Positions 6,725 to 17,399 are shown, counted from the stretch's first letter. The stretch is DNA of 64,000 nt from Frateuria_A sp035944355 (GCF_035944355.1 NZ_DASZBH010000004.1:341095-405094); one strand, 5' to 3'. Program-made: numbers and translations. The notes: generated from the letters alone by a model not told the origin.

Positions 6725-9121
6725 TCAGAACTGGCTGCCGAAGGTGAACTGGATGCGCTCCTCGTAGTGGCGGTCTTCCGGCTTGGAGCGGATCGGCGTG
6801 GCGAAGTTGATGATCAGCGGGCCGATCGGCGCCTGCCACTGCAGGGCGATACCCGCCGAAGCGCGCAGCTCGCTGGCGCTGAAGCTCTGATAGTTCTGGA
6901 AGGCGTTGCCGACGTCGACGAAGGCGGACACGCGCGCGGTGTTGATGTCCTTGAGGAACGGCAGCGGGATGAATACCTGCGCCGTGCCCAGCACCTTGAA
7001 CGCGCCGCCGATCGGCTGGGCGTACTGGTAGTAGCCGTTGGAGCAGGTACCGTTGGCGCTGGGCACGCTGGTGGCGCCGGATGCGCCGATGCACACGCGC
7101 GGGCCCAGGGTGTTGTCCTGGAAGCCGCGCACGTCGCGCACGCCGCCGGAATAGAAGTTCTCCCAGAACGGGAAGTCGTACTTCTGCCCTGCCACGAAAT
7201 CGCCGAAGGTGCGGCTGTAGGTCTGGCTGCCGTAGCTTTCGCCGTAGCCGACCTGGCCGTCCAGGTAGAGCACGAAACCGCCGCCGACCGGCCAGTAGTG
7301 GTTGGCCTCGCCCATGAACTTCCAGTACTGCACGGTCGAGCCGGGCAGCGCCACCTCGGTGCTGGCCGAAAGCAGGCCGCCGCGGGTGGGGGCCCAGTAA
7401 CCGTTGCGGGTGTCGTGGTTCCAACCCAGCGTGCCGGTCCAGGTGTGGATGGTCCGGTTGCCGACCGCGTTCTGGTAGTCCACCAGTACCTGCGGGGTGA
7501 CGCCCGGGAAGGTGTTGATCTTGTTGCTTGACAGGCCCAGGCCCACGCGCAGGCCGTCGGTCTCGCTGATCGGAATGCCGAGGTAGCTGGAGAACGACTT
7601 GGTGCTGTTCTCGTAGTTGGCGAAATCGGTATTGCCGTAGTCGGTCTTCGAGTAGGTGGCCGTATAGCCGATGCCGATGCCGTTGTCGGTCAGGTACGGG
7701 TTGTAGTAGCTGGCGGTGACGCGCGAGTAGTAGCTCGAATGCTCCGCGCCCACGCTGAAGCTGTCGCCGGTGCCCAGGAAGTTGTTCTGCGACACCGAGG
7801 CGTTGAGGATCATGCCCGAGTACTGCGAGTAGCCGATGCCGAACATCAGGCTGCCGGCGGACTGCTCCTCCACCTTCACCGTCACGTCGACCTGGTCCTC
7901 GGTGCCGGGAACGCGCTGCTTGTCGATGTCGACCTTCTTGAAGTAGCCAAGGCGCTGCAGGCGGATCTTGGAGCGGTCGAGCGCGGCCTGCGAGTAGAAG
8001 GTGCCTTCGAGCTGGCGCATCTCGCGGCGCAGCACGTCGTCCTCGGTGCGGGTGTTGCCCTGGAACACCACGCGGCGCACGTACACGCGCTGGCCCGGCT
8101 CGATGTAGAGGGTCAGGTCGACGGTACGCTTTTCCTTGTCCAGCTTCGGCACCGGGGTGACCTTGGCGTAGGCGTAGCCGATATTGGCCAGGATCGCCTT
8201 GATCGCGTCGGAACTGGCTTCCACCGCCTTGCGGTTGAAGGTCTGGCCCTTCTTGATGAAGACCAGCTGGCGCAGCATGTCTTCGGGAAGGATCAGCTCG
8301 CCCAGCAGGTGGACGTCCGAAACGGTGTAGATCTCGCCTTCCTTGACGCTCGCGGCGATGTACATGGAGCGCTTGTCAGGGGCGATGGTGACCTGGGTGG
8401 AGTCGATGCCGAAGTCGGCGTAGCCGCGGTCCATGTAGTAGGACTGCAGCTTCTGCAGGTCGCCGGAGAGCTTTTCGCGCGAGTACTGGTCGTCCTTGGA
8501 GTACCAGGACATCCAGTTGGTGGTGTCCGATTCGAAGTCCCCGCGGATCTGCTTGTCGGTGAACGCGGTGTTGCCCACGATGTTCAGCTGCTTGATCTTC
8601 GCCGCCTTGCCCTCGCGGATCTCGATGTCGATCGCCACCCGGTTGCGGTCCAGGCGCGTGACGTGCGGATCGACCGAAACGTTGTACTTGCCGCGGTTGT
8701 AGTACTGGCGGACCAGCTCCTGCCGCACGCGGTCCAGCGAGAGGCGGTCGAAGGTCTCGCCCTCGGACAGGCCGATCTCCTTCAGGCCCTTGCGCAGGTC
8801 CTCTTCCTTGATGTCCTTGTTGCCGCGCAGCGAGAGCTTGGCGACCGAGGGTCGCTCGACCACCTTGATCACCAGGATGTTGCCCTCGCGCGAGAGTTCC
8901 ACGTCGCTGAAGAACTTGGTCTGGTAGAGGGCCCGGATCGCGCGCGCGGCCTCGTCGTCGGTGAGGCGGTCGCCCTTGTTGATCGGCAGGTAGTTGTAGA
9001 CCGTGCCGGCCGAGATGCGGTCGAGGCCATCGATGCGGATGTCGGAGACGACGAACGGCTCGAACGCCAGGGCGTTCGCGGAGAGTGAGGCGAGCAGGAG
9101 CAGGGCGGCGATACGCTTCAT
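6725..9121 (-). CDS. bamA: outer membrane protein assembly factor BamA
   Basis: Essential Omp85 protein that folds and inserts beta-barrel proteins into the outer membrane. The 798-aa product has a signal peptide (MKRIAALLLLASLSANALA). POTRA domains follow, beginning FVVSDIRIDGLDRISAGTV; the usual five fit the length. A C-terminal barrel starts near residue 430 and ends in FTFGSQF, with the terminal phenylalanine that BAM clients carry. The ATG at 9121 is chosen because the signal peptide starts there; the upstream frame is not conserved in character. The next gene upstream is rseP, as in most gammaproteobacteria. Confidence 0.97.
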   Translation of the reverse strand: MKRIAALLLLASLSANALAFEPFVVSDIRIDGLDRISAGTVYNYLPINKGDRLTDDEAARAIRALYQTKFFSDVELSREGNILVIKVVERPSVAKLSLRGNKDIKEEDLRKGLKEIGLSEGETFDRLSLDRVRQELVRQYYNRGKYNVSVDPHVTRLDRNRVAIDIEIREGKAAKIKQLNIVGNTAFTDKQIRGDFESDTTNWMSWYSKDDQYSREKLSGDLQKLQSYYMDRGYADFGIDSTQVTIAPDKRSMYIAASVKEGEIYTVSDVHLLGELILPEDMLRQLVFIKKGQTFNRKAVEASSDAIKAILANIGYAYAKVTPVPKLDKEKRTVDLTLYIEPGQRVYVRRVVFQGNTRTEDDVLRREMRQLEGTFYSQAALDRSKIRLQRLGYFKKVDIDKQRVPGTEDQVDVTVKVEEQSAGSLMFGIGYSQYSGMILNASVSQNNFLGTGDSFSVGAEHSSYYSRVTASYYNPYLTDNGIGIGYTATYSKTDYGNTDFANYENSTKSFSSYLGIPISETDGLRVGLGLSSNKINTFPGVTPQVLVDYQNAVGNRTIHTWTGTLGWNHDTRNGYWAPTRGGLLSASTEVALPGSTVQYWKFMGEANHYWPVGGGFVLYLDGQVGYGESYGSQTYSRTFGDFVAGQKYDFPFWENFYSGGVRDVRGFQDNTLGPRVCIGASGATSVPSANGTCSNGYYQYAQPIGGAFKVLGTAQVFIPLPFLKDINTARVSAFVDVGNAFQNYQSFSASELRASAGIALQWQAPIGPLIINFATPIRSKPEDRHYEERIQFTFGSQF

Positions 9122-9280
9122 CGTCGATTCCGGTGGGTTATTCCGACGGGCGGCCTTGCGAGCCGTTCCGAGCATGGGCCTTGTGAGGGAGGAGCCGAGC
9201 CCCGTCCCGGAACGCATCCGCACCCGCCCGGGGCGTCGCCGCCGCCGGTAGGCCGATAGCCGCGGGGAAGGGCGGGCGCG

Positions 9281-10618
9281 TCACGAAAGCAGGGTGCGGT
9301 GTATGTCGTTGTAGAACGCCAGCCCCATCAGCGTGAACAAAAGGACCAGGCCGATGTACTGGCCGATCATCTGGGTCCGCTCGCTTACCGGGCTGCCTTT
9401 GACCAACTCGATAAGGTAATACAGCAGGTGTCCGCCGTCCAAGACGGGGATCGGCAGCAGGTTGAGGATCGCCAGGCTCAGCGACACCAGCGCCAGGAAG
9501 TTGAGGAACCAGGGCAGGCCCATCTGCGCCGACTGGTTGGCGACCTGGGCGATGCCGATCACGCCGGAGAGGTTGCGGGTGGAGGCCTGCCCGCTGACCA
9601 TCTTGCCGATCATGGTGAAGGTCTGGCGGGTGCTGTCCCAGGTGGCCTGCAGCGCGGCACGCAGCGCCCTGGCCGGGCCGTAGCGGCGCACCGCCCTTTC
9701 GGCGCCCACGCCCACCGACCACTGTTTCGGGCTTCCTTCCAGCGACTCCCACCGCGCCAGCACGGGCAGGTGCAGCAGCTGCCCGTCACGCCGCACGGTG
9801 ATGTCCAGTTGCGGCGACTTGGGCGCCGCCTCCTTCACCGCCTTGGCGAACGCTTCGAAGTCGGCCAGCGGCGTGCCGTTGACGGCCACCAGGACGTCGC
9901 CGACCCGCATGCCGGCGCGGCCGGCCGGCTGGTCCGGCATCACCTGGCCGGCGATCGCGGGGAGCGGCCCGAGTTTCAGGCCCAAGCTGTCGAAGTACTG
10001 GTCGATGCTGCGCCCGGCCGGCAGTTCCTGCAGCGGCAGCACCACGTCGCGTTGCCTGCCGTCGCGTCCGCGCACGACCAGCGGCAGCGGTTCGCGGCCG
10101 AGCAGGGCGGTGGCGACGTCGTCCATCGCATCGCTCATGGTGGTCACCGGCTCGCCATCGACGCGCAGCAGGCGATCGCCGGCCTGGATGCCCGCCTGGG
10201 CGGCCATGCTGCCCGGCGTGGCGGTGACCACGGGCGCGGCGTCCGGGCGCCCCAGCATGAACATCAGCCACAGCGCGGCCACCGCGAAGACCAGGTTGAA
10301 GCCCGGGCCGGCGACCACGATGGCGATGCGTTTCCACACGCTCTTGCTGGTGAACTCCACCTCGCGCAGGGCGGGGTCGACCTCGCCCTCGCGCGCGTCG
10401 AGCATCTTCACGTAGCCGCCCAGCGGGATCATCGCGACCTGGTATTCGGTGCCGTCGCGGCCGATCCGCCTCCAGACCGCCCGGCCGAAGCCGACCGAGA
10501 AGCGCAGCACCTTGACGCCGCAGCGGCGTGCGACCCAGTAGTGGCCGAATTCGTGAAAGGTCACCAGCACGCCCAGCGTGACCAGCAACCAGAACACCGA
10601 GCCGAAGAAGGGATTCAT
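9281..10618 (-). CDS. rseP: site-2 metalloprotease RseP
   Basis: Inner-membrane zinc protease that cuts anti-sigma factor RseA in the sigma-E envelope stress response and clears signal peptides. The 445-aa product has the HEFGH zinc motif at residues 22-26 in the first membrane segment, PDZ domains in the middle (for example AAQAGIQAGDRLLRVDGEPV and GRAGMRVGDVLVAVNG), and the second active-site motif LPIPVLDGGH near the C-terminus. It lies between dxr and bamA, the usual order. Gaps of 39 bp to dxr and 159 bp to bamA leave room for a bamA promoter, which I could not identify clearly. Confidence 0.96.
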   Translation of the reverse strand: MNPFFGSVFWLLVTLGVLVTFHEFGHYWVARRCGVKVLRFSVGFGRAVWRRIGRDGTEYQVAMIPLGGYVKMLDAREGEVDPALREVEFTSKSVWKRIAIVVAGPGFNLVFAVAALWLMFMLGRPDAAPVVTATPGSMAAQAGIQAGDRLLRVDGEPVTTMSDAMDDVATALLGREPLPLVVRGRDGRQRDVVLPLQELPAGRSIDQYFDSLGLKLGPLPAIAGQVMPDQPAGRAGMRVGDVLVAVNGTPLADFEAFAKAVKEAAPKSPQLDITVRRDGQLLHLPVLARWESLEGSPKQWSVGVGAERAVRRYGPARALRAALQATWDSTRQTFTMIGKMVSGQASTRNLSGVIGIAQVANQSAQMGLPWFLNFLALVSLSLAILNLLPIPVLDGGHLLYYLIELVKGSPVSERTQMIGQYIGLVLLFTLMGLAFYNDIHRTLLS

Positions 10619-10657
10619 CGAAAACCTGGGGAAAACTTCTTTGATGGTGCGAGCTTA

Positions 10658-11863
10658 TCAGCAAGCCGTGCGCAACTTGCGTCGCGCGGCGGCACGCGCC
10701 TGCGCATCGCGTTCACGCAGGGTCGGGACATCGACCACGGGCTGGGGCGGCAGTTCCGCAAGCACGCCCTCGACCAGGTCGGCGATCGAGAGGAACGGCA
10801 ACGCGCCGGCCAGGAAGGCTTCCACTGCCACTTCATTGGCCGCGTTGAGCATGGCTGGCGCGTCGCCGCCCTCGCGCAGAGCCGCGAAGGCAAGCGCCAG
10901 GCAGCGGAAGGTCTGGAGGTCCGGCTGCTCGAAGGCCAGCGCTGCGCAGGCGGTGAGGTCCAGCGGGGCCACGCCGGCCTCGATGCGCTCCGGCCAGGCC
11001 AGCGCGTGGGCGATCGCCGTGCGCATGTCGGGATTGCCCAGCTGGGCCAGCACCGAGCCGTCGACGTACTCGACCATCGAGTGGATCATGCTCTGCGGAT
11101 GTACCACCACCTCGATGCGTTCGGGCGCGGCGCCGAACAGGTGGTGCGCCTCGATGACCTCCAGGCCCTTGTTCATCAGCGTTGCCGAGTCGACCGAGAT
11201 CTTGCGGCCCATCACCCAGTTGGGATGCCTGCAGGCCTGCTCGGGGGTGACGCCGGCGAGCTCGGCGCGGCTCCTGCCGCGGAACGGGCCGCCGGAAGCG
11301 GTCAGGATCAGCCGCCGCACGCCCTTGGCATCGAGCTCGGGCCGGCCCCCGGGCAGGCACTGGAAGATCGCATTGTGTTCGGAGTCGACCGGCACCAGCA
11401 CGCCGCCGCCCTCGCGCAGCGCGGCCAGCAGCAGCTCGCCGGCCATCACGATCGATTCCTTGTTGGCGAGCAACAGGCGCTTGCCCGCGCGCGCGGCGGC
11501 CAGCGTCGATTCCAGCCCGGCGGCGCCGACGATGGCGGCCACCACCGTGTCGCACAGCGGACCCGCCGCCGCGGCGGTGATCGCCCCGGCGCCGCTGGCC
11601 ACCTCGCAGCGCACGCCGGCGGCGGCGAGCCCGCGGGCGAGGGCGGCTTCCAGTGCCGGGTCGGCGATGATCGCCAGTTCCGGCCGGTGCGTCGCGCACA
11701 GCGCGACCAACGCCTCGACGTTGCGGTGGGCCACCAGCACGCTGGCGCGGAAACGCTGTGGGTGGCGGGCGATCACGTCCAGCGTGCTGCCGCCGATCGA
11801 ACCGGTGGCGCCCAGCACGGCCACGCGTCTGGGCATCTGGGCAGTTGCAGGCACCGTACTCAT
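10658..11863 (-). CDS. dxr: 1-deoxy-D-xylulose 5-phosphate reductoisomerase
   Basis: Second enzyme of the MEP isoprenoid pathway; converts DXP to 2-C-methylerythritol 4-phosphate with NADPH. The 401-aa product has the NADPH-binding loop GATGSIG at residues 18-24. The active-site blocks SEHNAIFQCL, TASGGPFRG and HPNWVMGRKISVDSATLMNK follow. The ATG at 11863 overlaps the cdsA stop by 4 bp, so the two are coupled. An in-frame ATG at residue 10 (MPRRVAVLG) is a possible alternative start. Its product feeds uppS, encoded two genes upstream. Confidence 0.97.
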   Translation of the reverse strand: MSTVPATAQMPRRVAVLGATGSIGGSTLDVIARHPQRFRASVLVAHRNVEALVALCATHRPELAIIADPALEAALARGLAAAGVRCEVASGAGAITAAAAGPLCDTVVAAIVGAAGLESTLAAARAGKRLLLANKESIVMAGELLLAALREGGGVLVPVDSEHNAIFQCLPGGRPELDAKGVRRLILTASGGPFRGRSRAELAGVTPEQACRHPNWVMGRKISVDSATLMNKGLEVIEAHHLFGAAPERIEVVVHPQSMIHSMVEYVDGSVLAQLGNPDMRTAIAHALAWPERIEAGVAPLDLTACAALAFEQPDLQTFRCLALAFAALREGGDAPAMLNAANEVAVEAFLAGALPFLSIADLVEGVLAELPPQPVVDVPTLRERDAQARAAARRKLRTAC

Positions 11864-12684
11864 AGGCCCAGCAGCAGCTTGCCCAGCGCGAACACCGGCA
11901 CCGCGGCGAACACGCTGTCCATGCGGTCGAGCAGGCCGCCGTGGCCGGGGAACATGCGGCCCGAATCCTTCACCTTGGCGTGGCGCTTCATCAGGCTCTC
12001 GACCAGGTCGCCGACCACCGAAGCGGCCACGGTGAACACCGCCAGCAGCGCCAGCCCGAGCAGGCGCCAACCGGTCGCGCCGAGCAGCCATCCGCCGATC
12101 ACGGTGACCAGCGCACCGGCGACGAATGCGCCGTACACGCCGGCCCAGGTCTTGCCCGGGCTGATGTTCGGCGCGAGTTTGCGCTTGCCCAGGAAGCGCC
12201 CGCTGAAATAAGCGCCGATGTCGGCCGCCCACACGATGAGCAGGGCGAGCAACGTCCACCAGTGCCAATGCCCGGGCGGTTCGCTGCCATGGATGGTCAG
12301 CAGGCCGACGAACGCCGGCAACAGCACGAAGGCGCCGGCCAGCAGCTTGAGGTTGCGGTTCTCTGCGGTGGGCGCGGCGGCGAACGCGAAGTGGTTCAGC
12401 CACAGGCACGCCAGAGCCCACCAGGCCACGCCGACCACCAGCATGAATGGCCAAAGCGGAGAGGCGCGCAGCCACCACAGCAGCGCAAGCACGGCCAACG
12501 TCACGCCGAGCAGTACGCCCCGCGTGCGACGGCTGCGCAAGCCGGAAAGTCGCGCCCATTCCCACAGTGCGGCCAGCACGGCAAGCGCGACGATCGGCGC
12601 CAGCAACCAGGTCGGCGAGAGCAGGACCACGAAGATCACTACGGGCGCGAACAGGACGGCGGTGAGGGTGCGTTTGAGCAGCAT
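11860..12684 (-). CDS. cdsA: phosphatidate cytidylyltransferase
   Basis: Makes CDP-diacylglycerol from phosphatidic acid and CTP, the branch point for membrane phospholipids. The 274-aa protein is a multi-pass membrane protein starting MLLKRTLTAVLFAPVVIFVV. It carries the family signature near the C-terminus (KDSGRMFPGHGGLLDRMDS). The ATG at 12684 has AAGGA about seven bases upstream. It is 34 bp from uppS and overlaps dxr by 4 bp, matching the uppS-cdsA-dxr order of most gammaproteobacteria. Confidence 0.96.
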   Translation of the reverse strand: MLLKRTLTAVLFAPVVIFVVLLSPTWLLAPIVALAVLAALWEWARLSGLRSRRTRGVLLGVTLAVLALLWWLRASPLWPFMLVVGVAWWALACLWLNHFAFAAAPTAENRNLKLLAGAFVLLPAFVGLLTIHGSEPPGHWHWWTLLALLIVWAADIGAYFSGRFLGKRKLAPNISPGKTWAGVYGAFVAGALVTVIGGWLLGATGWRLLGLALLAVFTVAASVVGDLVESLMKRHAKVKDSGRMFPGHGGLLDRMDSVFAAVPVFALGKLLLGL

Positions 12685-12718
12685 CGAGGATCCTTCGGTT
12701 ATCGCCCGATCATACGGA

Positions 12719-13432
<714 letters not shown>

Positions 13433-13449
13433 GAGTGTGCGCGACTAAG

Positions 13450-13596
13450 TCCTTCTCCCCTCCGGGGAGAAGGTGGCCCGAAGGGTCGGATGAGGGGCCG
13501 GGGCTCGCGGAGGAGTTTGCTCGTGCGGGCCTGGGCGGAGGTCTTTCGCAAGAACCGCCCCTCACCCCGGCCCTCTCCCCGGAGGGGAGAGGGAGC
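13450..13596. repeat. CTCCCCTCCGGGG-type inverted repeat element
   Basis: Left arm 13450-13502 (ttctcccctccggggagaag, then gatgaggggccgg) and right arm about 13556-13596 (cctcaccccggccctctccc, then a ggagggg palindrome) are imperfect reverse complements around a spacer of about 55 bp. Each arm also folds on itself. Related elements occur at 18215-18338 and 58870-58921. It fills the frr-uppS gap and could form an mRNA hairpin. Confidence 0.75.
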
Positions 13597-13643
13597 AGGC
13601 TGAGGGCGCGCGGGGGCGGTCATGGCGACGAGCGGGATGCCGC

Positions 13644-14201
13644 TCAAATCGCCATCAGCTCGTCTTCCTTGGCCTTGACCACGGCATCGACTTCCTTGAC
13701 GAAGCGGTCGGTCAGCTTCTGGATCTCGTCGTCGGCGCGGCGCTCCTCGTCCTCGCTGATCTGCTTGTCCTTGAGCAGGTCCTTGACCTTCTGCATGGCG
13801 TCGCGGCGGATGTTGCGGATGGCGACCTTGGCGTTCTCGCCCTCGTGCGCCACGTGCTTGGCCAGCTCCTTGCGGCGCTCCTCGGTCAGCGGCGGCATGT
13901 TCAGGCGGATCACCGTGCCGGCGGTGGTCGGCGTGACGCCGATGTCGGAGGCCATGATCGCCTTCTCGATCGGACCGACCATGCTCTTCTCGAACGGCGA
14001 GATCTGGATCGAACGCGCGTCGGCCAGCGACACCGAGGCGACCTGGTTCAGCGGCATGTCCGAGCCGTAATAGGGCACCTTGATGTGGTCCACCAGCGCG
14101 GTGCTGGCGCGGCCGGTGCGCAGGCGGGTCAGGTCGTGCTTGAGCGCGTCGATGCTCTTGCCCATGCGGGTCTGGGCATCGGTCTTGATGTCGTTGAGCA
14201 T
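13644..14201 (-). CDS. frr: ribosome recycling factor
   Basis: Splits the post-termination ribosome together with EF-G. The 185-aa product starts MLNDIKTDAQTRMGKSIDAL and has the conserved RTGRASTALVDHIKV block. The internal stretch ISPFEKSMVGPIEKAI and the helical C-terminus are also typical. An ATG three codons earlier (14210) is possible, but 185 residues is the standard length. It follows pyrH by about 60 bp in the rpsB-tsf-pyrH-frr order. Confidence 0.97.
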   Translation of the reverse strand: MLNDIKTDAQTRMGKSIDALKHDLTRLRTGRASTALVDHIKVPYYGSDMPLNQVASVSLADARSIQISPFEKSMVGPIEKAIMASDIGVTPTTAGTVIRLNMPPLTEERRKELAKHVAHEGENAKVAIRNIRRDAMQKVKDLLKDKQISEDEERRADDEIQKLTDRFVKEVDAVVKAKEDELMAI

Positions 14202-14264
14202 GGGGATCACCCGGCGTTGCGTGAAGCTGGCGAGTATAGCAGCGCGAGCGCGCCACCGGCCCGG

Positions 14265-14987
14265 TCAGCCGGCCGTGACCAGCGTGCCGACCGATTCGCC
14301 CTGCATGATCCGCATGAGGTTGCCCGGCACGGTCATGTCGTAGATGCGCAGCGGCATGCCGTGGTCACGGCACAGGGCGATGGCGGCGGTGTCCATCACT
14401 TGCAGGTTGCGCTGGATCACCTCGTCGTAGGTGAGCTGCTCGTAGCGGGTGGCGCTGGCGTCGCGTGCGGGGTCGGCGGTGTAGACGCCGTCGACCTTGG
14501 TCGCCTTCAGCAGGAGATCCGCGCCGATCTCCACCGCGCGCAGGGCGGCGGCCGAGTCGGTGGTGAAGAACGGATTGCCGGTGCCGGCGGCGAACAGCGC
14601 GATGCGGCCCTTCTCGATGTGGCGGATGGCGCGGCGGCGGATGAAATCCTCGGAGACGTCATGGATCTGGATCGCGCTCATCACGCGCGCGTAGCCGCCG
14701 CGCTTCTCGATCGCGTCAGCCATCGCCAGCGCGTTCATCACGGTGGCGAGCATGCCCATGTGGTCGCCGGTGACCCGGTCCATGCCGGCGGCGGCGAGGC
14801 CTGCGCCACGGAAGATGTTGCCGCCGCCGATCACCACGCCCACTTCCACGCCGGCCTTGCGCACCTCGATGATCTCGATGGCCAGGCGGCCGATCACCTT
14901 GGGGTCGATGCCGTAGTCCGCCTCGCCCATCAGTGCTTCACCGGAGAGCTTGAGCAGGATGCGGCGGTACTTGGGCTGGTCGCTCAT
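14265..14987 (-). CDS. pyrH: uridylate kinase
   Basis: UMP kinase of pyrimidine nucleotide synthesis, allosterically controlled in bacteria. The 240-aa product starts MSDQPKYRRILLKLSGEALMG, the ATP-binding start of the amino-acid kinase fold. It continues with VVIGGGNIFRG, GDHMGMLATVMNALA and DLLLKATKVDGVYTADP. The ATG at 14987 has a GGAGAC box seven bases upstream. A long upstream extension of the frame has no family resemblance and is rejected. It lies between tsf and frr. Confidence 0.97.
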   Translation of the reverse strand: MSDQPKYRRILLKLSGEALMGEADYGIDPKVIGRLAIEIIEVRKAGVEVGVVIGGGNIFRGAGLAAAGMDRVTGDHMGMLATVMNALAMADAIEKRGGYARVMSAIQIHDVSEDFIRRRAIRHIEKGRIALFAAGTGNPFFTTDSAAALRAVEIGADLLLKATKVDGVYTADPARDASATRYEQLTYDEVIQRNLQVMDTAAIALCRDHGMPLRIYDMTVPGNLMRIMQGESVGTLVTAG

Positions 14988-15097
14988 GGGGTCTCCGGAT
15001 TGAAAGGTAAACCGCCACATTGTAGCGGGAGCATGGTGTGGCCGGCAGGCGTGACGCGGCTGCAGTTCATGCGCAATGTGGGTTCGCGGGCTCACTC

Positions 15098-15232
15098 GAT
15101 CCTTCCCCGTGCCACGGGGGTAGGCCGGAAGGGCGAGCGCCATGGATGGCGCGAGTAAGGGCCAGGCATCGCGCCCAAAAGCGCCCCATCCGCCGGCCGG
15201 CATCTTCCCCCGCGTTCGCGGGGTAGGCTCAC
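15098..15232. repeat. CTTCCCCCGCG-type intergenic repeat
   Basis: The tsf-pyrH gap (14988-15301) holds two related GC-rich tracts, tccttccccgtgccacgggg near 15109 and tcttcccccgcgttcgcggg near 15203, each with a small palindrome. They are separated by palindromic gcgccatggatggcgc-like sequence. A related tract is seen at about 41380-41400. No gene is supported here. Confidence 0.55.
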
Positions 15233-15247
15233 GTGCCGGGCGCGCCA

Positions 15248-15280
15248 ACAAAAAAGGCCGCGGTTTCCCGCGGCCCCTTC
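15248..15280 (-). terminator. rho-independent terminator after tsf
   Basis: On the minus strand GGCCGCGG-GAAA-CCGCGGCC (15256-15275) forms an 8-bp GC stem with a tetraloop, followed at once by six U (15250-15255). It lies about 25 bp past the tsf stop. This is a textbook intrinsic terminator and implies that pyrH-frr has a promoter of its own or depends on read-through. Confidence 0.9.
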
Positions 15281-15301
15281 AAGCAAAACCGAGCGCGGCG
15301 C

Positions 15302-16183
15302 TTACGCCAGACCGGCCTGCTTCATCACTTCGGCGTGGAAATCCTCTTCCACCTTCTCGATGCCCTCGCCGACCGCCAGGCGCACGACCTGCTGCACGTC
15401 GGCGCCTTCCTTCTTCAGCGCCTCGCCCACGGTCGTGTTGGTGTCCAGCACATAGGCCTGGCCGAGCAGGGTGACTTCCGAGACGATCTTGTTGATCTTG
15501 CCGGAGATGATCTTCTCCAGGATCTCGGCCGGCTTGGCCTTGTCCTTGTCGGACATCTGGCTGAGCGCGATTTCCTTTTCCTTGGCGATGAAGTCGGCCG
15601 GCACGTCCTCGGCACGCACGTACGGCGGGTTCATCGCCGCCACGTGCATCGCCACGCCCTTGGCCAGTTCCTCGGAGCCGCCCTTGAGCGCCACCAGCAC
15701 GCCGATGCGGCCGCCGTGGATGTAGCTGCCGATCTTGCCGTCGGTCTGCACACGGGCCATGCGGCGCACTTCGATTTTCTCGCCGATGGTGGCGACCAGG
15801 CCCTTGGCGGCCTCTTCCACGCTGGCCGCGCCCGGGTAGGCGGCGGCGTTCAGCGCGGCCACGTCAGTGGCGCCGGACTTCAGCGCGACGTCGGCGACGG
15901 TGTCGCTGAACTTGACGAAGTCGGGGTTCTTGGTGACGAAGTCGGTCTCGCAGTTGACCTCGACCAGCACGGCGGCGCCGTCCTTGTAGGCCGCGACGAT
16001 GCGGCCTTCGGCGGCGACGCGGCTGGCCTTCTTGTCGGCCTTGGCCAGACCGGACTTGCGCAGCCATTCCATGGCGACGTCGATGTCGCCGTTGTTTTCG
16101 ACCAGCGCCTTCTTGCATTCCATCATGCCGGCGCCGGAGCGCTCGCGCAGCTCCTTGACCAGTTGTGCGGAGATATTGCTCAT
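15302..16183 (-). CDS. tsf: translation elongation factor Ts
   Basis: Nucleotide exchange factor for EF-Tu. The 293-aa product starts MSNISAQLVKELRERSGAGM with the conserved MMECKKALVENNGDID block of the N-terminal domain. The CETDFVTKN motif of the core domain follows (ETDFVTKNPDFVKF). The ATG at 16183 gives the standard length. It is about 60 bp after rpsB and ends at a strong terminator. Confidence 0.97.
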   Translation of the reverse strand: MSNISAQLVKELRERSGAGMMECKKALVENNGDIDVAMEWLRKSGLAKADKKASRVAAEGRIVAAYKDGAAVLVEVNCETDFVTKNPDFVKFSDTVADVALKSGATDVAALNAAAYPGAASVEEAAKGLVATIGEKIEVRRMARVQTDGKIGSYIHGGRIGVLVALKGGSEELAKGVAMHVAAMNPPYVRAEDVPADFIAKEKEIALSQMSDKDKAKPAEILEKIISGKINKIVSEVTLLGQAYVLDTNTTVGEALKKEGADVQQVVRLAVGEGIEKVEEDFHAEVMKQAGLA

Positions 16184-16243
16184 CTGAAATCCTCGAATCT
16201 GGGTGTGCCGTGGCGGGCGGGCCGCCACGGCAGCGTGAAAGGC

Positions 16244-17128
<885 letters not shown>

Positions 17129-17363
17129 GGTGGTATTCCTGATTGTTGGGCCGTAAGCCGTGTTGGATAACGGCAGGGCCCGGGGGTTGGGACCTCCACG
17201 CATCCCCGGCTTCGACCGCGGCCCGTGAAGACGGCCCGCGGCACCCCGAAGGCGGTGCCGATGCGTGTGTGGCGTTGGTTGGGCTTGGCAGCGCATGGGC
17301 GCTACAATCCCGTTTCGTCTTGCGCCGCGGACCTTCTCGAAGGCCTTCAACGGCTTGCAAAAC
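17129..17363 (-). promoter_or_regulatory. structured 5' leader of rpsB
   Basis: The region between the predicted rpsB transcription start (near 17363) and its ATG can fold into several hairpins on the minus strand: GGCACC-gccttcg-GGTGCC near 17250-17270, gcgggccgtc/acgggccgc near 17225-17250, and gccgtt/aacacggc near 17170-17190. A leader of over 200 nt on an r-protein operon suggests autoregulation by S2. I could not match it base by base to the known rpsB leader motif. Confidence 0.4.
17279..17308 (+). promoter_or_regulatory. candidate sigma-70 promoter for map
   Basis: TTGGGC (17279-17284), an 18-bp spacer and TACAAT (17303-17308) form a good -35/-10 pair reading towards map, with a start expected near 17315 and a leader of about 130 nt. 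It points towards the predicted rpsB promoter at 17370-17399. Confidence 0.55.
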
Positions 17364-17369
17364 CGTGTA

Positions 17370-17399
17370 ATTGTAGCCGGCGCGCCGGCTTCGCGGCAA
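17370..17399 (-). promoter_or_regulatory. candidate sigma-70 promoter for rpsB
   Basis: On the minus strand TTGCCG (17394-17399), an 18-bp spacer and TACAAT (17370-17375) match the -35/-10 consensus, reading towards rpsB. The predicted start is near 17363. It faces the candidate map promoter, so the two 5' leaders would overlap by about 50 nt. Confidence 0.55.

Noticed and set aside
9299..12211. 970-codon plus-strand open frame opposite rseP and dxr
   Set aside because: Its translation is low-complexity (His, Gln, Arg, Asp, Gly rich) without any motif. It arises because GC-rich codons of the real minus-strand genes leave few stops in the opposite frame.
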